Shown: piece after piece, positions 10,341 through 23,045 of the stretch
How the letters are laid out: every line of letters begins with the position of its first letter
Numbering within the stretch: the first letter of the stretch is position 1
Assembly: GCA_013397435.1 (NCBI GenBank)
Contig: VZRG01000521.1
Coordinates: 1 to 64,000, forward strand
Source: Erythrocercus mccallii
Lineage: Eukaryota; Chordata; Aves; Passeriformes; Dicruridae
Length of the DNA: 64,000 nt
Reading direction: 5' to 3'
Notes under the pieces: generated by a model
Database searches by the model: none
Told to the model about the DNA's origin: nothing
Seen by the model: only the letters and a program-made list of their open reading frames with translations
Made by a program: the position numbers and the translations under genes

Positions 10341-13015
10341 CATAATTTCAGTCTCATTTTCAATGAGAGACAGTGCAGCCTCCTCTAGGAGCTGCAGCCT
10401 CCAGTGCTTACTCCAAATACATTTCCACAGCTGAGGATGTGGAATGAAGCTTTTTTTCCTCTGCTTCCTCCTGTATATTTTCCATTTGCTCTGTGTTCTC
10501 TCTGACCAAAGACCATTGCAGGTTTGTAGAGTCTGACATAGCTGTCATAAATTTGGAGCGTTTGCTGTGTGGGGAACATCTGGTCCCTAAGAAAACAAAG
10601 TGTTATTTTCCCGATGGCTGCAGGAGAATGTCTGGGTTTGATCCACCTGTGAGGACTGATTATTTTTTAAACTTCATACCAACACACAGGAGGTGGATGC
10701 TTCCTGGATCCCGTGGCATAGCTCTGCCAGAACTGGCCTCCATTTCCTAAATTCTTCACGTTAAAAAAAGTTTCTTTCTTCATTGCTAAATTTCTACAGG
10801 ACCTGAAGGAGCAGGCATGGTTCTTTCTTTCATTGAATGATCCCAAATTCCTTTCTGAAACAAGGAAAACCTCAGCAGAAGCAGCTGGAAACTCTGTGAA
10901 CAGAGTGTTTGCAGTTTTGCATCATTGGCCAGGCTGCTGGGGCGGTGCTGTGGTGAAGGTGAATTCCTTCTCACACCAAAGGCTTGCTGTTCTTTGTGGA
11001 GTGATTGCTTTCATCTGAAGATGTTAAAGTTTGAACCCAGTTTTCTGATAAACCCCACGCTGTCTTTCTCCTGGCAGTGAGATTATTTGCAATAACAGTT
11101 TCTGGAGTTTTTGGGTACTTTATTTTTATGTTCTGAAATGATGGTGTGTCTGTAGCAAAAAGGCAGCAAGGGCTTATTTCTGAGCAGCTTCAGGTGTGTA
11201 CATGAGTGGTGTGAGGTATATCAGTTATTTGGAAAGGTCTGTTGGTGACACGTAACTGCAAAACTGTTCTCAGCTTGGGTTTTGTAAGGTCATCACTGTG
11301 TTCAAGCCTGCCTCTCCTGCTTTGCTACAGCTACAGAGTGAAGAGGGACATATATTGTAAACACAGAACAGCAGAAAGATCCTTGGTGGGTACATTTATC
11401 ATTTGAAACCAACAGAGCTGGGTTTGTGGGGGTTTTTTGCGATGTGTTCTTTTTCTTTTTTGAGGCTGAGTTTGAGTCTGTACAGAACCCTTCCAGTTTT
11501 TCCAGATGTTGCTGGGGAATTTTCCCTGGGATGGTTTGGGCCAGTTGGAAATGCCACAGAGATCCTCTTGCCATCCATAAAGCACAAAGGTGAAGCTAGA
11601 TTTGGCCCAGCTTTCTCTCACACCCCAGGGAATGCCCCTGCTCTTGGTGGGAAGTCAGGAAGAAAAGCAGTGGATAAGAGTGCAATTACAGGGTCCAGAG
11701 CAAACATGGATGGAGTTCCTCAACACCCAAGCCCTTCAGAAACTGGAAACACAATACTGGAAAGCAAGGCGAGCCAGATATCCTGGGCAAGGCTCTGCAA
11801 GTGTGAACAAAGAGCTCTCCTGAAGATCTTCCTCTGTGACAGGTCCCCTGGGCCCCTTTCACTGTGTAGTGGCCATTTCTGCCTTGGCTGTAATGTGGGA
11901 TTTTTGCTGGTTGAAACCTCTTCCTGAAGGAAATGGGGACAAACCCTGTTTCTCCTTGTGGTGCTGGGCTGTTGGAGTGCTCAAAATGCACTGTGGCAGA
12001 GCATAACTCTTTTTTATGCTTGTGGTCACTTGCCTTGATTTTATATGTGGCAAGTCTGGCAGTGTGGGGTATAGAGCAGGGGGCCCCCAGTGTTGTCAGG
12101 GAATGTGTCTGAGTGAAGCATTTTATGGCTTGGCTCGATCTCTTTCCTAGCTGGAATATTTCCATCAGCTTCCTTCGGCCGTGCCCGAGGCTCCAGCTTG
12201 TGGTTTCCATGTTTTCCTTCCCCTGAAGACCTCTGTCTTCTCTTGGAGGAGGGAGGGAGTGCAGGGAAGGATGCTGCTTTTGTGCTTTCTGCACGGTTGA
12301 GATGAAAGTTCCTGCTGTTCCTCTCTGCTCCACGTACGGATCTTTTCCAGGAGAGAAGCGGATGGTGCAGATTGCCTTTAGCACCCAGCTTAAGTGGATC
12401 CTGCTCAGCAGCTGCCACAAAATTTAGGAAAGGAAATAGAGGTCTAATGCAAGCGAGCACACCTGAGCTTGCTGAATCTCCCTGGCACAGAGACACAGGC
12501 TGGGAAGGTGTGGCAGGGGGGCTCAAGCAGGATGGATGCCCCAGGTCGGTATCTCAGCTCCTCGGTGGGTTTCCCCTCCAGGTGTAGCCTGGGGTCATGA
12601 TCAGGAGTTCAGGTGGAGAATGAACCCTCTGTATCTCAGATGAGTCTCAACCTCACATCTGAAAAAGCTGCAATGCATCTAAGGGGATAAAGACCAAACA
12701 AAATTGTTGTAGCTGGTGGCCACGCTGACCTGTTTGGTTTTTCCCTGCCCAGCTGCCTCGCAAAGCACTGCAGCAGACACGGGGGCCAGCACCCACGAGG
12801 AGGATGGATGTCACCTCTCCTGAATTTTGCAAGTCTAAATCTTGGTGTCATGCTCAAAGATCTGCTTCCACATGAAAAGTTTCCGTTGCAAAGCAGATCT
12901 GCAGCAGAGTTTGCAATGGGGGTACAGGAGCTGGCAGCCTCGGAAGCAGAGATGCTGCAGGACTGAGAAATGGGTCTCCAGCTTTATGCTTGATTGGGAA
13001 GTTTGAAAAAAACCC
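10341..13015. other. Non-coding spacer
   Basis: Mixed-composition unique DNA. The longest frame in the window (244 codons, reverse, 11686-12420) lies here but has no domain, no codon-usage signal I can see, and overlaps forward frames. No repeats or RNA genes were recognised. Confidence 0.5.
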
Positions 13016-13019
13016 AAAC

Positions 13020-13480
13020 CATAAAAGGGATTATTATGCTGTTTTTCAAGCCAAAAATGCGAGCAGTTATTCAGACAGGAGGAAAGCTGTCATTGCCCAT
13101 GGCAGCTTAAGAAAACTGGCCAGAGAAAGGAAGCGCTGTGTGCTAAGGTAACACAGGGAAGAGCCTTAGAGTGACTCGGGCACCTGCCAGGTCAAAAAAA
13201 GCCCCAACTGACTTCCAGAGGCTTTGGATGGAGTCCAGAGTTAGAGCAGTGCCTGATCCCTAAGCTGCTGGGTAGCTGAGGAAGGCTTTGTGATTTAGGA
13301 TGGCCATTGCAGTTTAAAGTGTTGGCATTGTGTTGTAAATACAGTTTAGCTGGATGATGCATTTCCTATTTCAGTTTCTGATTTCAATTACAAACACTGA
13401 CTGGCTCGATACCATCGTTACTAAACTGAAGCCTTTAAGATTCAAGGCAAAAAAGTTTCAAAAAGTGAATGAATTGATCT
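13020..13480. promoter_or_regulatory. Weak candidate CNE
   Basis: Two A+T-richer patches (about 13020-13090 and 13290-13460) retain isolated CpGs and homeodomain-like words such as CAATTA. The patch between them looks ordinary. The call is tentative and rests on composition. Confidence 0.22.
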
Positions 13481-15140
13481 GTCACTCGAGTGCCCAGCTC
13501 AGCAGTGCAAAAGCAAAAGGCAGAATCACCTGAACCTCTGGATCTGTATCTCCAAATACACAATAACAGCAACAAAAGAACAGCCATAGTCAATAGGACT
13601 TTATTTTTGATGAGAAATCAGTGGGAGTTACTTGGATTGTTCTGCAAGAAAATGGGATTGAGAAGACAAAAATGTGAGGTTTTGGAGACAGAGCTAGTAG
13701 ATAAACTCATATGGGATTTGTGCTTGCTTCTGCTTAAGAAATGTGACCCTTACCATGCCACTGGTTTTTAAGCAAAGCTCTCTATTGATTTCAGAGGGGT
13801 ATCCTGCCCAAAAATCAATGGCAGGAGATGCCCCCATGTATTTACCTACTCTGATTTGGTTATTGACTTTTAATAACTCTACAGATACTAACAAGGCAAA
13901 ATGCCAGGACAGTGTTGCTGCAAATTTAAGTCAGGAATTCCCTTGGAAATCTCATGTGGCATTGCTTAAATACCTCATTTTTGCAGCAACCACCTCCCAA
14001 AATGCAAATTGTTCTGCTCTCCAGGTGAACATGTGCCTTTTTTTTCCCTGAGTGATCACCTACCCATCAGAAAATTGGGAGTGGGAGGGGTGCAGGGCAG
14101 GCTGATTCTGCAAAGCTGCCTGCTAAAGCCCTGATTACTGTTATCAAGCAAAGAAGCAGTCCAGTTTAAGCTGCTGGGGCTTCTGACAAGCAACAGGTTA
14201 TAATGAAGGAAGGCAGAGGAACGCGTGAATGAGCGACTACAGACCCTGGTAAAGAGAGGATTACACTGAAGGTACGTTCCAGGGAAGAGACTGCACATTT
14301 CAGGGCAAGGCAGCAAATGGGCTTAAAAATAATCTGAATTTTTTCTTTCCCTCCCAATCCAACAAAGATAGAGAGTGTAAGATGCTTGTGGAGGGCAGGT
14401 CAGCACATCAAACAGGCTCTGCTGGCGCTGCTGGGAGCGGTGAGGGAAGGATCCTGCCTGCCTGGGGTGAGTCAATGAGGTTAAAATGTGTTCTTACTGA
14501 GCTGGTCCTGGTGCTATGGGGGTGTTTGGTTGTGTGTCTGCACAGCATCTCCCCCAGACACATCACTGTTGTCTCCTCCTCAGCCTCGCTCCATTTTCTG
14601 GTTGCAGTGGATGTTGTCTTAGCAGTCCTCTGCTCCTTTTGAGTCCCTATATACCCAAAGGAAGATGTTTTGGATACCCTTCTTCTTTTTAGGATTTGCT
14701 GGAAATTTACTGTGAGGAAAAGCTAAAGCTGAGATTTGTAACATGGTGGCTGCTTGGTAGCAACTGCCTGTGGGGGGTTCTTTCCCTGGGAAAAATGCAA
14801 AATTGGGTGCATGAGTATGGAGTGGGATTCCTACAATTGTGGTCCAAAGCCCATTTTAGCTGGAGATGTCTTTTCTAACAGCTACGATCCAGGAATCAGT
14901 TTGATTTATAGCATAGAGAAAAGCTTCAAAATGGTTCAAAATCCATGAGAAAGGCTGATTTTTGCTCTTCTTACACCATGAGGGTGATTGTAGCAATGTC
15001 AAGATACACCCTTTACTAGCCAGAGATAAGGCAGTGCCCTTTGCTGTCTGAAGATTGTGCAGGGCTCGTGTTCTTGTCAAACAGAGGAGGCATGCAGCAT
15101 TTCTCTTTCCAGTGAGCTTTTGAGCAGGCACTGATACATT
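13481..15140. other. Non-coding spacer
   Basis: Unique sequence with an isolated exact octamer ATGCAAAT at 14002-14009. A 93-codon forward frame at 13490-13771 is not a recognisable protein. No repeat families were seen. Confidence 0.5.
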
Positions 15141-15152
15141 TATAAATGGCAG

Positions 15153-15290
15153 GTGATAAGCTCTAAAAATGCCACTTTGAAATTGAACCCAGAGAAGTGT
15201 GAACCATCTCAAACAAAAGTGATTCGCCTTGGTCACTTGACAAGTGCAGAAGGAATTTCTGGCGACAGGAGGAAAACCGAGGCAGCACCA
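15153..15290 (+). mobile_element. Fossil Ty3/gypsy-like reverse-transcriptase fragment
   Basis: Translating forward from 15153 gives a stretch with the spacing of the segment after the catalytic YxDD box in Ty3/gypsy reverse transcriptases: LKLNPEKC, then a Q, then LGH, then SAEGIS, then D, then KTEA. Similarity fades after about 15290, and I cannot follow the connection domain, RNase H or integrase. A stop codon lies just upstream at 15132-15134, so only about 45 residues survive. No LTRs were found. It is a dead remnant or, less likely, part of a domesticated gene. Ty3/gypsy elements are rare in birds, which makes it notable. Confidence 0.6.
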
Positions 15291-15299
15291 AACTGCCAG

Positions 15300-16435
15300 G
15301 CTCCCCAAAAGCTCCAGTGGAGAGCTCTCCTGGCCCCCTCCGGCTCTGCAGAGCCCTTGCTCCTGCCTTGGCTGTTTCACCTACTGATGGGAAGGATGGC
15401 TCTGAGCAGGAAGAGCTCAGGGTGCAGCAGCAGTGTCCAGGGCAAGGCACACATCTGTGCTCGGCTGTGCCAGGTATCAATCCCCACGCCCTGCACGGCA
15501 CGGCCCTCACTCATCTCAGGGCAATAGGTGAGAAGTGCCCTGCACACAAACTGTCAGAGGCACATGGATCACAGCTTCCTTGTGAATTGGACGAAGTTTC
15601 AGCCCTGCTGCAGCTCTGGGCATTGCTGGTGTTGAGCACAGGCTGTGGCAGCCTGGAGAACCAGGGTTATAATGCACTCTGTGCACGGTGTCACCCTACT
15701 GGAAAGAGCCTCATCAGAACATGGCATGTCAGTTGTCACTTCACTGGGAACAGGTGAAACCCTATTATCAGTGCACTGTCTACAGACTTCTGCTGCATCA
15801 GAAAACAGCTCGTCTGTGCTGTGTGTACAAAGATGTCACTGGTTTCTGCTGAACTGCACACAGGCTGTTCTGCAGCTGCCTGATGAGTACAAAACGTGGG
15901 GGGAGCAGCCTGGGGCCAAGCTGGGGCTCTGCTGGGAACATCTGATGTATGTGGGGGGGACAGGCAGCAAAGGGTGGAAGGGAATGGGACAATTTCCTAA
16001 AGATCAGGATTTGGTTACCTCTTTTGAGCCAGATCAGGTGGCTAAACCTGGACAAACTACATTTTTGAGGCTGAAGGTGGCCAGAGACACCCCAGTGGGC
16101 TGCTTTGTGGGGTAGTGGTGATGCTACTGAGAGCAGGGTTTGACCCATGCCACGCAAGGAGAAACACAGTCTGAGGTCTGTGACTGGCTGGACCATTGCT
16201 CCTGCTGACTCCACCAGCAGCTACTTGGTCTGGTGCTGGTACCAAATTCCTCCCTTCAGGAGTAGCAGCCTGGAGTCTGAGGATGGCATCACTTCTTGTA
16301 GCTCAGTCCTCCTGAATTCTGCATCCCGCCCTCTGCAGACGTTCTCCTTCTGCTTCTCCCCCAGCACCACTCCGCTAATTTCTCGAGTTGGATACACTAA
16401 TCCCATATTTCTCTGATAGTTACTTTCTCCAAAGC
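15300..16435. other. Non-coding spacer after the gypsy-like fragment
   Basis: Moderate G+C. It may contain further decayed retroelement sequence, but no pol, gag or LTR motif could be recognised. The 156- and 138-codon frames near 15645-16214 have no recognisable domain. Confidence 0.45.
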
Positions 16436-16439
16436 TGTC

Positions 16440-17260
16440 TTGGAAACCCAGGTGCCAGTTCCCCCCCGCTTCTTCCCCCGACCAGGGAAAAGAGATGGCG
16501 AACGTCTTTCTCTTGATTGTGTCGATGGGAGATGATTTTCAAGGTGAAATTTCTAGTTCAGTTGAGTCACTTTCATTCAAGGCGATGAGCAAAATGTCAC
16601 CCCCACACTGAACCACACTCAATGCGCTGTTCTCCTATTGCATTTAAATTTACTCCACTTTTCCTTTCTGACACCTGTTTAAATCAATATCTTCCTCTCC
16701 AGGTCGTGGGCAGAATGTGCCTGGTCTCTCCGCACAGCGCTTCTCAAATCCACTAAAATCAACACAATAATTGAAATATTTTCAAGCTGATTACACCGCT
16801 GCCTGAGGCTAGGCTGGTTGCTAAGGGTAAGCTCCCTGGTTGCTAGGGGGAGTAAATCATCTTGCATTATTTGATTTTTGTTATAGATATGAAACCGCTA
16901 CTCCCTCGATTAAATGTCTCTCAGTCTAACACCTATGGGACCTGGGGAAAGAGAAAAGAAAAGCAGCAACCTTGACCCTGTCAAATAAATATCTCTAACT
17001 TTTCCTGTCCTCCGGCTTCCAAACCAAACCTGTCTACTGATTTTTTATTTATTTATTTATTTATTTACTTTTTTTTTTCTTTAACCTGACTTTAAATAAC
17101 AAAGCTGTGGGGACAAGCTGATGAAGAGAGGAAGAACTGTCTGTTCCATTAGAGGATCTCTCAGCTTGGCTAAACACTCTCTATTTACTCCAAACACAGC
17201 ATGATGGGGAGCTACAAGGATCTAATAGCCTTGAAGATGTAGAATTGCACCAATTACAGT
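16440..17260. promoter_or_regulatory. Candidate CNE with tandem RFX X-box half-sites
   Basis: A+T-rich with scattered CpGs. It contains two direct copies of CTGGTTGCTA, each followed by an A- or G-led G run, at 16814-16827 and 16836-16849, a 22-bp period. These match the conserved half of the RFX X-box. SOX-like CAATAATTG and TAAT words lie nearby (about 16765). The region is otherwise free of coding signal. A cilia-gene or neural RFX-responsive enhancer is inferred. Confidence 0.45.
17041..17078 (+). repeat. (TTTA)n microsatellite plus poly(T)
   Basis: About six TTTA units, then one TTAC, then a run of about ten T. A simple repeat lying within a candidate CNE. Confidence 0.9.
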
Positions 17261-18885
17261 TCCTATTCAGCCCACGGCTCATGAGACATCAGCTGAAATC
17301 ACAGGGCCAAATCCTGCTCCTAGGTCTGCAGAGTGCAGATCTGGAGCATCTCTGTGGCAGAGAAGGATTTCCCCAATTTTCTTTGTGGTTGCACAGGAGT
17401 GGAATCCTGTTGGACACTGCTGAGGCGAGGTGTCCAAGAGCCTGAATGTGTGCTGGGCACTTCGCTAGTGGAGCAGGAGCTCCCGATGCACTGTTAATAG
17501 GAAAGCAGTATGTGGGGCATATCCCTGTGCCTTGGACATTTTAAAGTACCTCAGCTCCTCCTGTTGTTTTGTTATTCTCTTAGTACAACCACTTCCTGGG
17601 TGAGAGTATTATCCCTGTAGGGTCCCTTCCAAAATTGCTCAGAAATGAACGTGACCCAGAAAATGTGTTACAAGGCAGAGGTACAAGAGCCTCTTCTGCC
17701 ATTTGTGCTGGAAACAACCAGCAGCCAGAGTGTTTCTGAGGCACAAGGTTACAGAGGGGAGCTGACTTGGCATAAAGTCTTTTTCCGTCCCTCAAACCTC
17801 CTGTTAATCCTCATAACTGCACTCGGCCTTCCCAGCACTGCCCCACATTCTCCTTCTTAGGTGAGAAAACTGAGGTACCAAAATTGGAGCGCTGCAATTC
17901 ACCTCAGGTTGTGCAGCCAGTCCCACCCAGACACCTTTCCCCACCTCAGCTGCTGCAGCATTTCCAGGAGAGGACAGGCTGCAGAGCCCCAGCTCCTGCC
18001 CATTGCAGCAGCCCATGTCCTTCCCTTCCTGAAACTATTTCTCAAAGGGCAGCTGTAATCCACAACGGACAGGAAAAGCAGCAATGTAAATACTGGAAAC
18101 CCTTTAGTTACAACTATATGCAACAGCAATATCTCCTCTGCCATGTCACCTGATCCCTCAGCTGGAAACAAGGACGCAAATGCCATGAAGTAAGTGATGT
18201 CAAGAGCTTCAAAAGCCGTTGATGAAAGAGGTGCAAAGAGAGGTACTCGCTGCAAACCCTGGCAGAGGAGAGGCTGGAGGTGAGCAGCATCATTAGCACA
18301 AATGAGCCAGGCCAGGCTCAGCCCAGCCCAGCCTGTGTTCAGCAGCATGTTCAGTTCTGCTGCTCCCTCTGAGCTGTGCCAGTCACAGTAGTGCTTTTTG
18401 GGGTTATGGCTCAACATGTGTGGAAACAGGGCACGGAGAAGTGGGGTCATCAGGAAAGCTCTGTGAGCCTGGAGGACACACCTCTTCCAGCCTGGCTTGT
18501 TGTTCTGTCCTTGTTTCCCAAAGTTTGCAGGCAGGATCCCTTGGCGAGGCACTTGCACCTGTGCCACACATTTAGTGGGAAAAGCCTGCAGCATTAAGAG
18601 CATCACAATCTAAATGATTAATTGTTTAATATATTGCAAGCTGGTTACCCCCCTTGGATGTGCCATGTAACAAATGGAGTCAGTGGAGATCTCACAGTTG
18701 CAAGCTCCTTGTTTGATTTTTAGCCAGCCAGTGCTGGTGGTTTGAGCTCACAACCACAGCCAGTGCTGCCACCACCTCCTCCAGCAGCCGCCTCACTGGC
18801 CCTGGGCTTGGTGTGAGGCTGGGAAGTGCTGCTGAAGGATGGGAGCCAAGCAGTCCTTCAAACACAGGTGTGTAACAGGGGTCAG
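17261..18885. other. Non-coding spacer
   Basis: Moderate G+C unique DNA. A 235-codon reverse frame (17899-18606) is leucine- and alanine-rich and resembles no family I know; a forward frame overlaps its 3' part. I treat it as chance. No repeats were recognised. Confidence 0.5.
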
Positions 18886-18889
18886 GGCA

Positions 18890-19039
18890 GATGCTTAACT
18901 CAAGCTGTTACTTATTTTTATCAAAGTGTGGAGGCTTGAAGGAAAGCGCAAAGTATTTAACTGAGAGGAATGTTCCGCACCTGACACGCAACAAACACAG
19001 GAGATGTGATGTGGGGTTTCATTTATGTATCTAACTTAC
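18890..19039. promoter_or_regulatory. Weak candidate CNE
   Basis: An A+T-rich patch with retained CpGs and a TATCAAAG word near 18919, leading into an old repeat. Composition only. Confidence 0.2.
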
Positions 19040-19165
19040 TTAAAATCCATATTAAGTACAATTTCTATTGCAATATTGTACAGGTCACACTTTATGTTAA
19101 AGTTCCACTTATAAATAGTTTATAAAGATTAATAGATGTTTTAATCAATAACTAATCAATAGTTT
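19040..19165 (+). mobile_element. Old A+T-rich interspersed repeat, family not named
   Basis: The sequence has the phrasing of ancient vertebrate repeats beginning CACTTTATGTTAAAGTTCC (about 19086-19104), followed by staggered TTTATAAA, TTAATAGATG and AATCAATAACTAATCAATAG words. This resembles terminal regions of old DNA transposons with CACTTTA...AAGGTTCC-type ends. I cannot name the family or define the ends exactly. Confidence 0.35.
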
Positions 19166-22100
19166 AGTGACAGGAAAGCCCAGCAGTGGGGATTGCCCCA
19201 AGCATTGTGGGCAGTTTGCTCTGGTTCGGTGATGTTTGACCCTTGCTCTGGACTGGGACCAGCACTGTTGACAGTGGTGGGATGCAGCACCTCCATCACT
19301 GGTGGTAGGTACCCTGTGGTCATGGAGGAGCTGGGCTGGGTCTGAGTAACCCACACTGCAACCAGGGGGGCTCACTGGGGAAGACAGCCCCAATTCTGAC
19401 CCCCTAAACTCCCAAGAGGGCTGTGGCACAGGGTCCAGAACCCTGTGGGTCTGTGGGGCCAAGTGGTCCTTTCTGAGCATCTCATTGCCTGCTGGAATTT
19501 CTGAGAGACACCTGTATTTGTACATGGGCAATATATTTTGTTGAAACATAGTTGCGATTTTTTAAAAAGATTCTTCTGAGGATAGTTCTGTATTTTTTTA
19601 ATACATCTTTTTACCATACACTTTAAGATTCCTGCCCACATGGGCAGTAGAAAGAAAACATAATTACCTCTTGAAAGAATACAGTCAATTTAAGGAAGAC
19701 AAATATTATTGTTATATAAAATGATTGATCAAAGGTTTCCAAAGCAGGTAGGTAGATGCCCATTCCCCCCATTATCCAGAGGAGTTGGGTGTCTAATGTT
19801 CTATGAGTTAAACTCCTTATATAAAACTTCCAGAACAGACCCTGTAATTGAATATTAAGTGACTTTTTCATGAGTTCTTTCTGTACCATGATCATGGTAA
19901 TTCAATTGGTAATGCTCAAATGACAAAACAAGCACTCAGCAACTTGACCACTCTGGAAACCAAGCAAAGCCATTTAGCAAAGCCAGAGCCAATGTCTCTG
20001 CCTCCAAAACCTCCTCTGCACGTGAATCTTTGAAGAACTTTTCCATTTTTAATGGCCAGAAATATCTGCCTGCTAAACTTTAACTACAACTGTACCCAAA
20101 GCCCGTCTGTCTAGCAGCAGGTGGGCTAGTGAGAGTCACAGTCCTGCTGGGATACAGCCAGCTGTTCCCAGGAATGAATCTCAAGTAAATTAACAAACAC
20201 CACACAAACCTGTCAATTGAATCATTCTTGATTACTGTAAATGCTGGGCTACCCACTAAGGAGCTTCTCCCTCTGTGCAGAGGGAATTTCTTTATGTCCT
20301 GAGTGTGTAACTGGGGTGGTGACTCCCCATCCTCTACACAGAGGGTCCCTTAGGATCTACGGGGGATGTTCACTCAGACCAATGAGCTGGAGGTGGTGGA
20401 GGTGTCCAAGATGGTTTCCTCACATCTCTGAAGGTTCTGCAAGCTTCCAAAGGGCTCATGAGTTATTTGGGTGTACCCAAAGATACTATTGTCCAGGCAC
20501 ATCTCCCTCTTTTTCCATTTGGAGGCATCCCCTGGGCAACAGCGTGGCCACTGAGTGGGTCAAAATCCAGGACATCCACATGTGCACCAGCCATTTCCCA
20601 CTTGGCAGGAGTACACTGTGGGGAGAACATCCCCTTTGTGGAGATGAGAGAGTTGCAACCACATTGCATGGAAGGCAGGGAAGCTCTGGTACCAGATAAC
20701 AGCAGTTTACAGAGGCCTGCAGACATATAATAATCAGAGCACTGGGTGAGAAGCAGAAGCTCTTGGCTCAACATCTGTCTATTTGGTTTTGTACACGAGC
20801 TTTGATGGTGTGTTCAAGCCTACTGTGTGAAATTGTGGACCTCCTCTCGAGGGTGGATGGCAGCCAAAGCCCTGACTGCTGGCAAAGCCATGGCAAAATT
20901 CAGCTGAGGGGACATTTGTCTGCCTGCCCTGCCTGTGGGTCAGTGGTGCTCTGGAGTGAGGGTGTGAGAGAGCTGCAGATGACCAAGCTGCCTGAGCAGC
21001 AAAGAAACAGGGGTTTAAGGGCAAATTGAGTGAAAGTGGGTAGTGGAGAAGCACTGAGAGGAGAGGAGAGACCTGAAAGGGCCAGAAGCTGCTGATTTGT
21101 GCCAATAACAGTGACTTTGAAACAACAGAAGGGAAGAAAAAAATGCATTTAAGGAGGGAGAAAATGGACTGTCAAGAGATAACAGGCAGAGCGAAGAGAG
21201 GATGTGATCTAGGAAAATGTAGAGGGGACACAGCAGTGAGAGAAGGGAATTGCTGTGAGGTCTTGAGGATAGAGAATGCAGGGGGCACCAAAAAGACTGT
21301 TCTAGACCCAGACCAAGAACAAGGTCTTACTGTCACCTTCCCTTGGACAGGCAGTGGTCTAGCCAGTAGCCAGTGCTCCCTTTGTAAATTGTATGAAATG
21401 TCCCCTTGCTTGCAGCCCCTGGGGTGAGCTAGGGGCAGAGGCTGTGGAGAGAGGTACTGGATGTCTGTGTAAGACATCACTGCCATCTATGTGACCATTG
21501 GCAACCCTCAAACTACAAATGGCCTTAAACTGGTTAATGCCTTACTTTAATGGTGTTTGCTCCACATCCCTGTTTGTTCTTGTAGTTGGTGATGGAAGAC
21601 AGCAAGGAGTAGTGCAGTATCTCCTTGACCCCATGCAGGAGAGCACATTTGGGTAAAGCAAGGTCCTTCCCATGGAGGAAACATCCTGTTCCATGCACAC
21701 AACAGATGCCTGGGCACAGTGAGGAGCCTATGCAGGGTTGAGGGCCACCCCTTGCCTACCCTCCATGGGACCAGTTTTGCAGGATGGCTGTTGTCCCACC
21801 AGTGGCAAAGGGTGAAGGTGGGACATGCTTGTGATATGTGCAAAGCTCTTGGTGCCTGTCCCCAGACAGTCTCCAGGCCTGATGTTTTGGTGGGTCTCTG
21901 CAGGGAGTTTTGGTGCTGGTTCATTCAGCTTTGGGCAGCCTGGGAATATGAGCTCGTCACATCCCTAAGTGACAATTGAACCTCAATTTAATTCCATGCA
22001 AGTCAGCAGAGATGTAGAGAACAGGGTCTGAACCACACTGATGCCAAGGACTCCCAACCAGAACAGCCCCACTGAGTTCAGGGAGAGCAGAATCCATCCC

Positions 22101-23040
22101 AGGCTGGAGGATTTTGCTCATGAGGATGTGTGGGAGAGGGAGCGTGGCCATAACCTCATCAGTGGTAAACCTCTGTCAATGTGGGTATTAGCAATGTGTT
22201 TCCCCAGCTGCCTCAGTGTCTGTGTTTGTGTATACAGACTCAATTTATGTCATTTTGTAAGCAGGTAAGCGTTCCTGCCAGCCTCCATGCAGTTTTGTGA
22301 GAAGCGTGCTTACGTGTTTGGATAGATTTAATAACAGCATGCATGTGTGTGTGTTTATATTTAGAAAGGCTCATGGGAAAGGCTTAGCACACGTGGAACA
22401 ACATGGAGATGCCCTGGCTGAGGAGGGTTTCTGGAGGCTTCTGGATGACAACTGGGTCTGCTCCTGCCCATGTGTGTGACGTTCCTGAGCCTGTGTCCCA
22501 GCCTGCTTGAGTGGCTGATGATGGTGTCACACGTGGAGGGAGAGGATTTGTGTGTGTGGTTTTGGCAGTGGAAGTGAGACACGTGCATGTGCCATTTCAT
22601 TTTGGTGGGTGCCTTGGGAAGTTGTATTTGCAAGATTTCCAAAGGGCAGATACAGAAGGGCGATGCTTACGGACCCATAACAGCATCCCTTCATGTCCTC
22701 CAAAATTCAGTATAGCACGGACAACGTGGCCAAAAGTGCACAGCTGAGTGCCAACGCCTGTGTGATTTTTGTGCCATTTCTGACTTGTTCCTGCAGCATG
22801 CAGCACGTCCCAGGTGCAAGGTGTACCCCACACATTCCTGTATAACGGATGCCCAGGGCACTTCCCAGCACATCCCACTGTAGCTGAGGCACAACTCACG
22901 GAGTCAAGCAAACTCCCTCCCACCGACAGGGTATCCACACTCAGTCTGATGTGCATCCAGGCCCGTTTGTGGCTGGAGACAGCAGAGTCTGCTTGATGTT
23001 GCCCGTGGTTTCACACCGTCACCTTGCAGCAGGTGTGTTG
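19166..23040. other. Long non-coding spacer
   Basis: Nearly 4 kb of mixed-composition unique DNA. The only notable motif group is three CACGTG E-boxes within 196 bp (22390-22395, 22530-22535, 22580-22585). Purine-rich patches occur around 21030-21280. Frames on both strands overlap and are not recognisable. No repeats or RNA genes were seen. Confidence 0.5.
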
Positions 23041-23045
23041 CACTC

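Noticed and set aside
11686..12420. 244-codon reverse open frame, the longest in the window
   Set aside because: No domain, motif or family resemblance; overlaps forward frames; no splice or promoter context. Frames of this length occur by chance in 64 kb of mixed G+C DNA.
17899..18606. 235-codon reverse open frame
   Set aside because: Leucine/alanine-rich with no recognisable fold or signal; overlapping frames on the other strand; no flanking exon structure.
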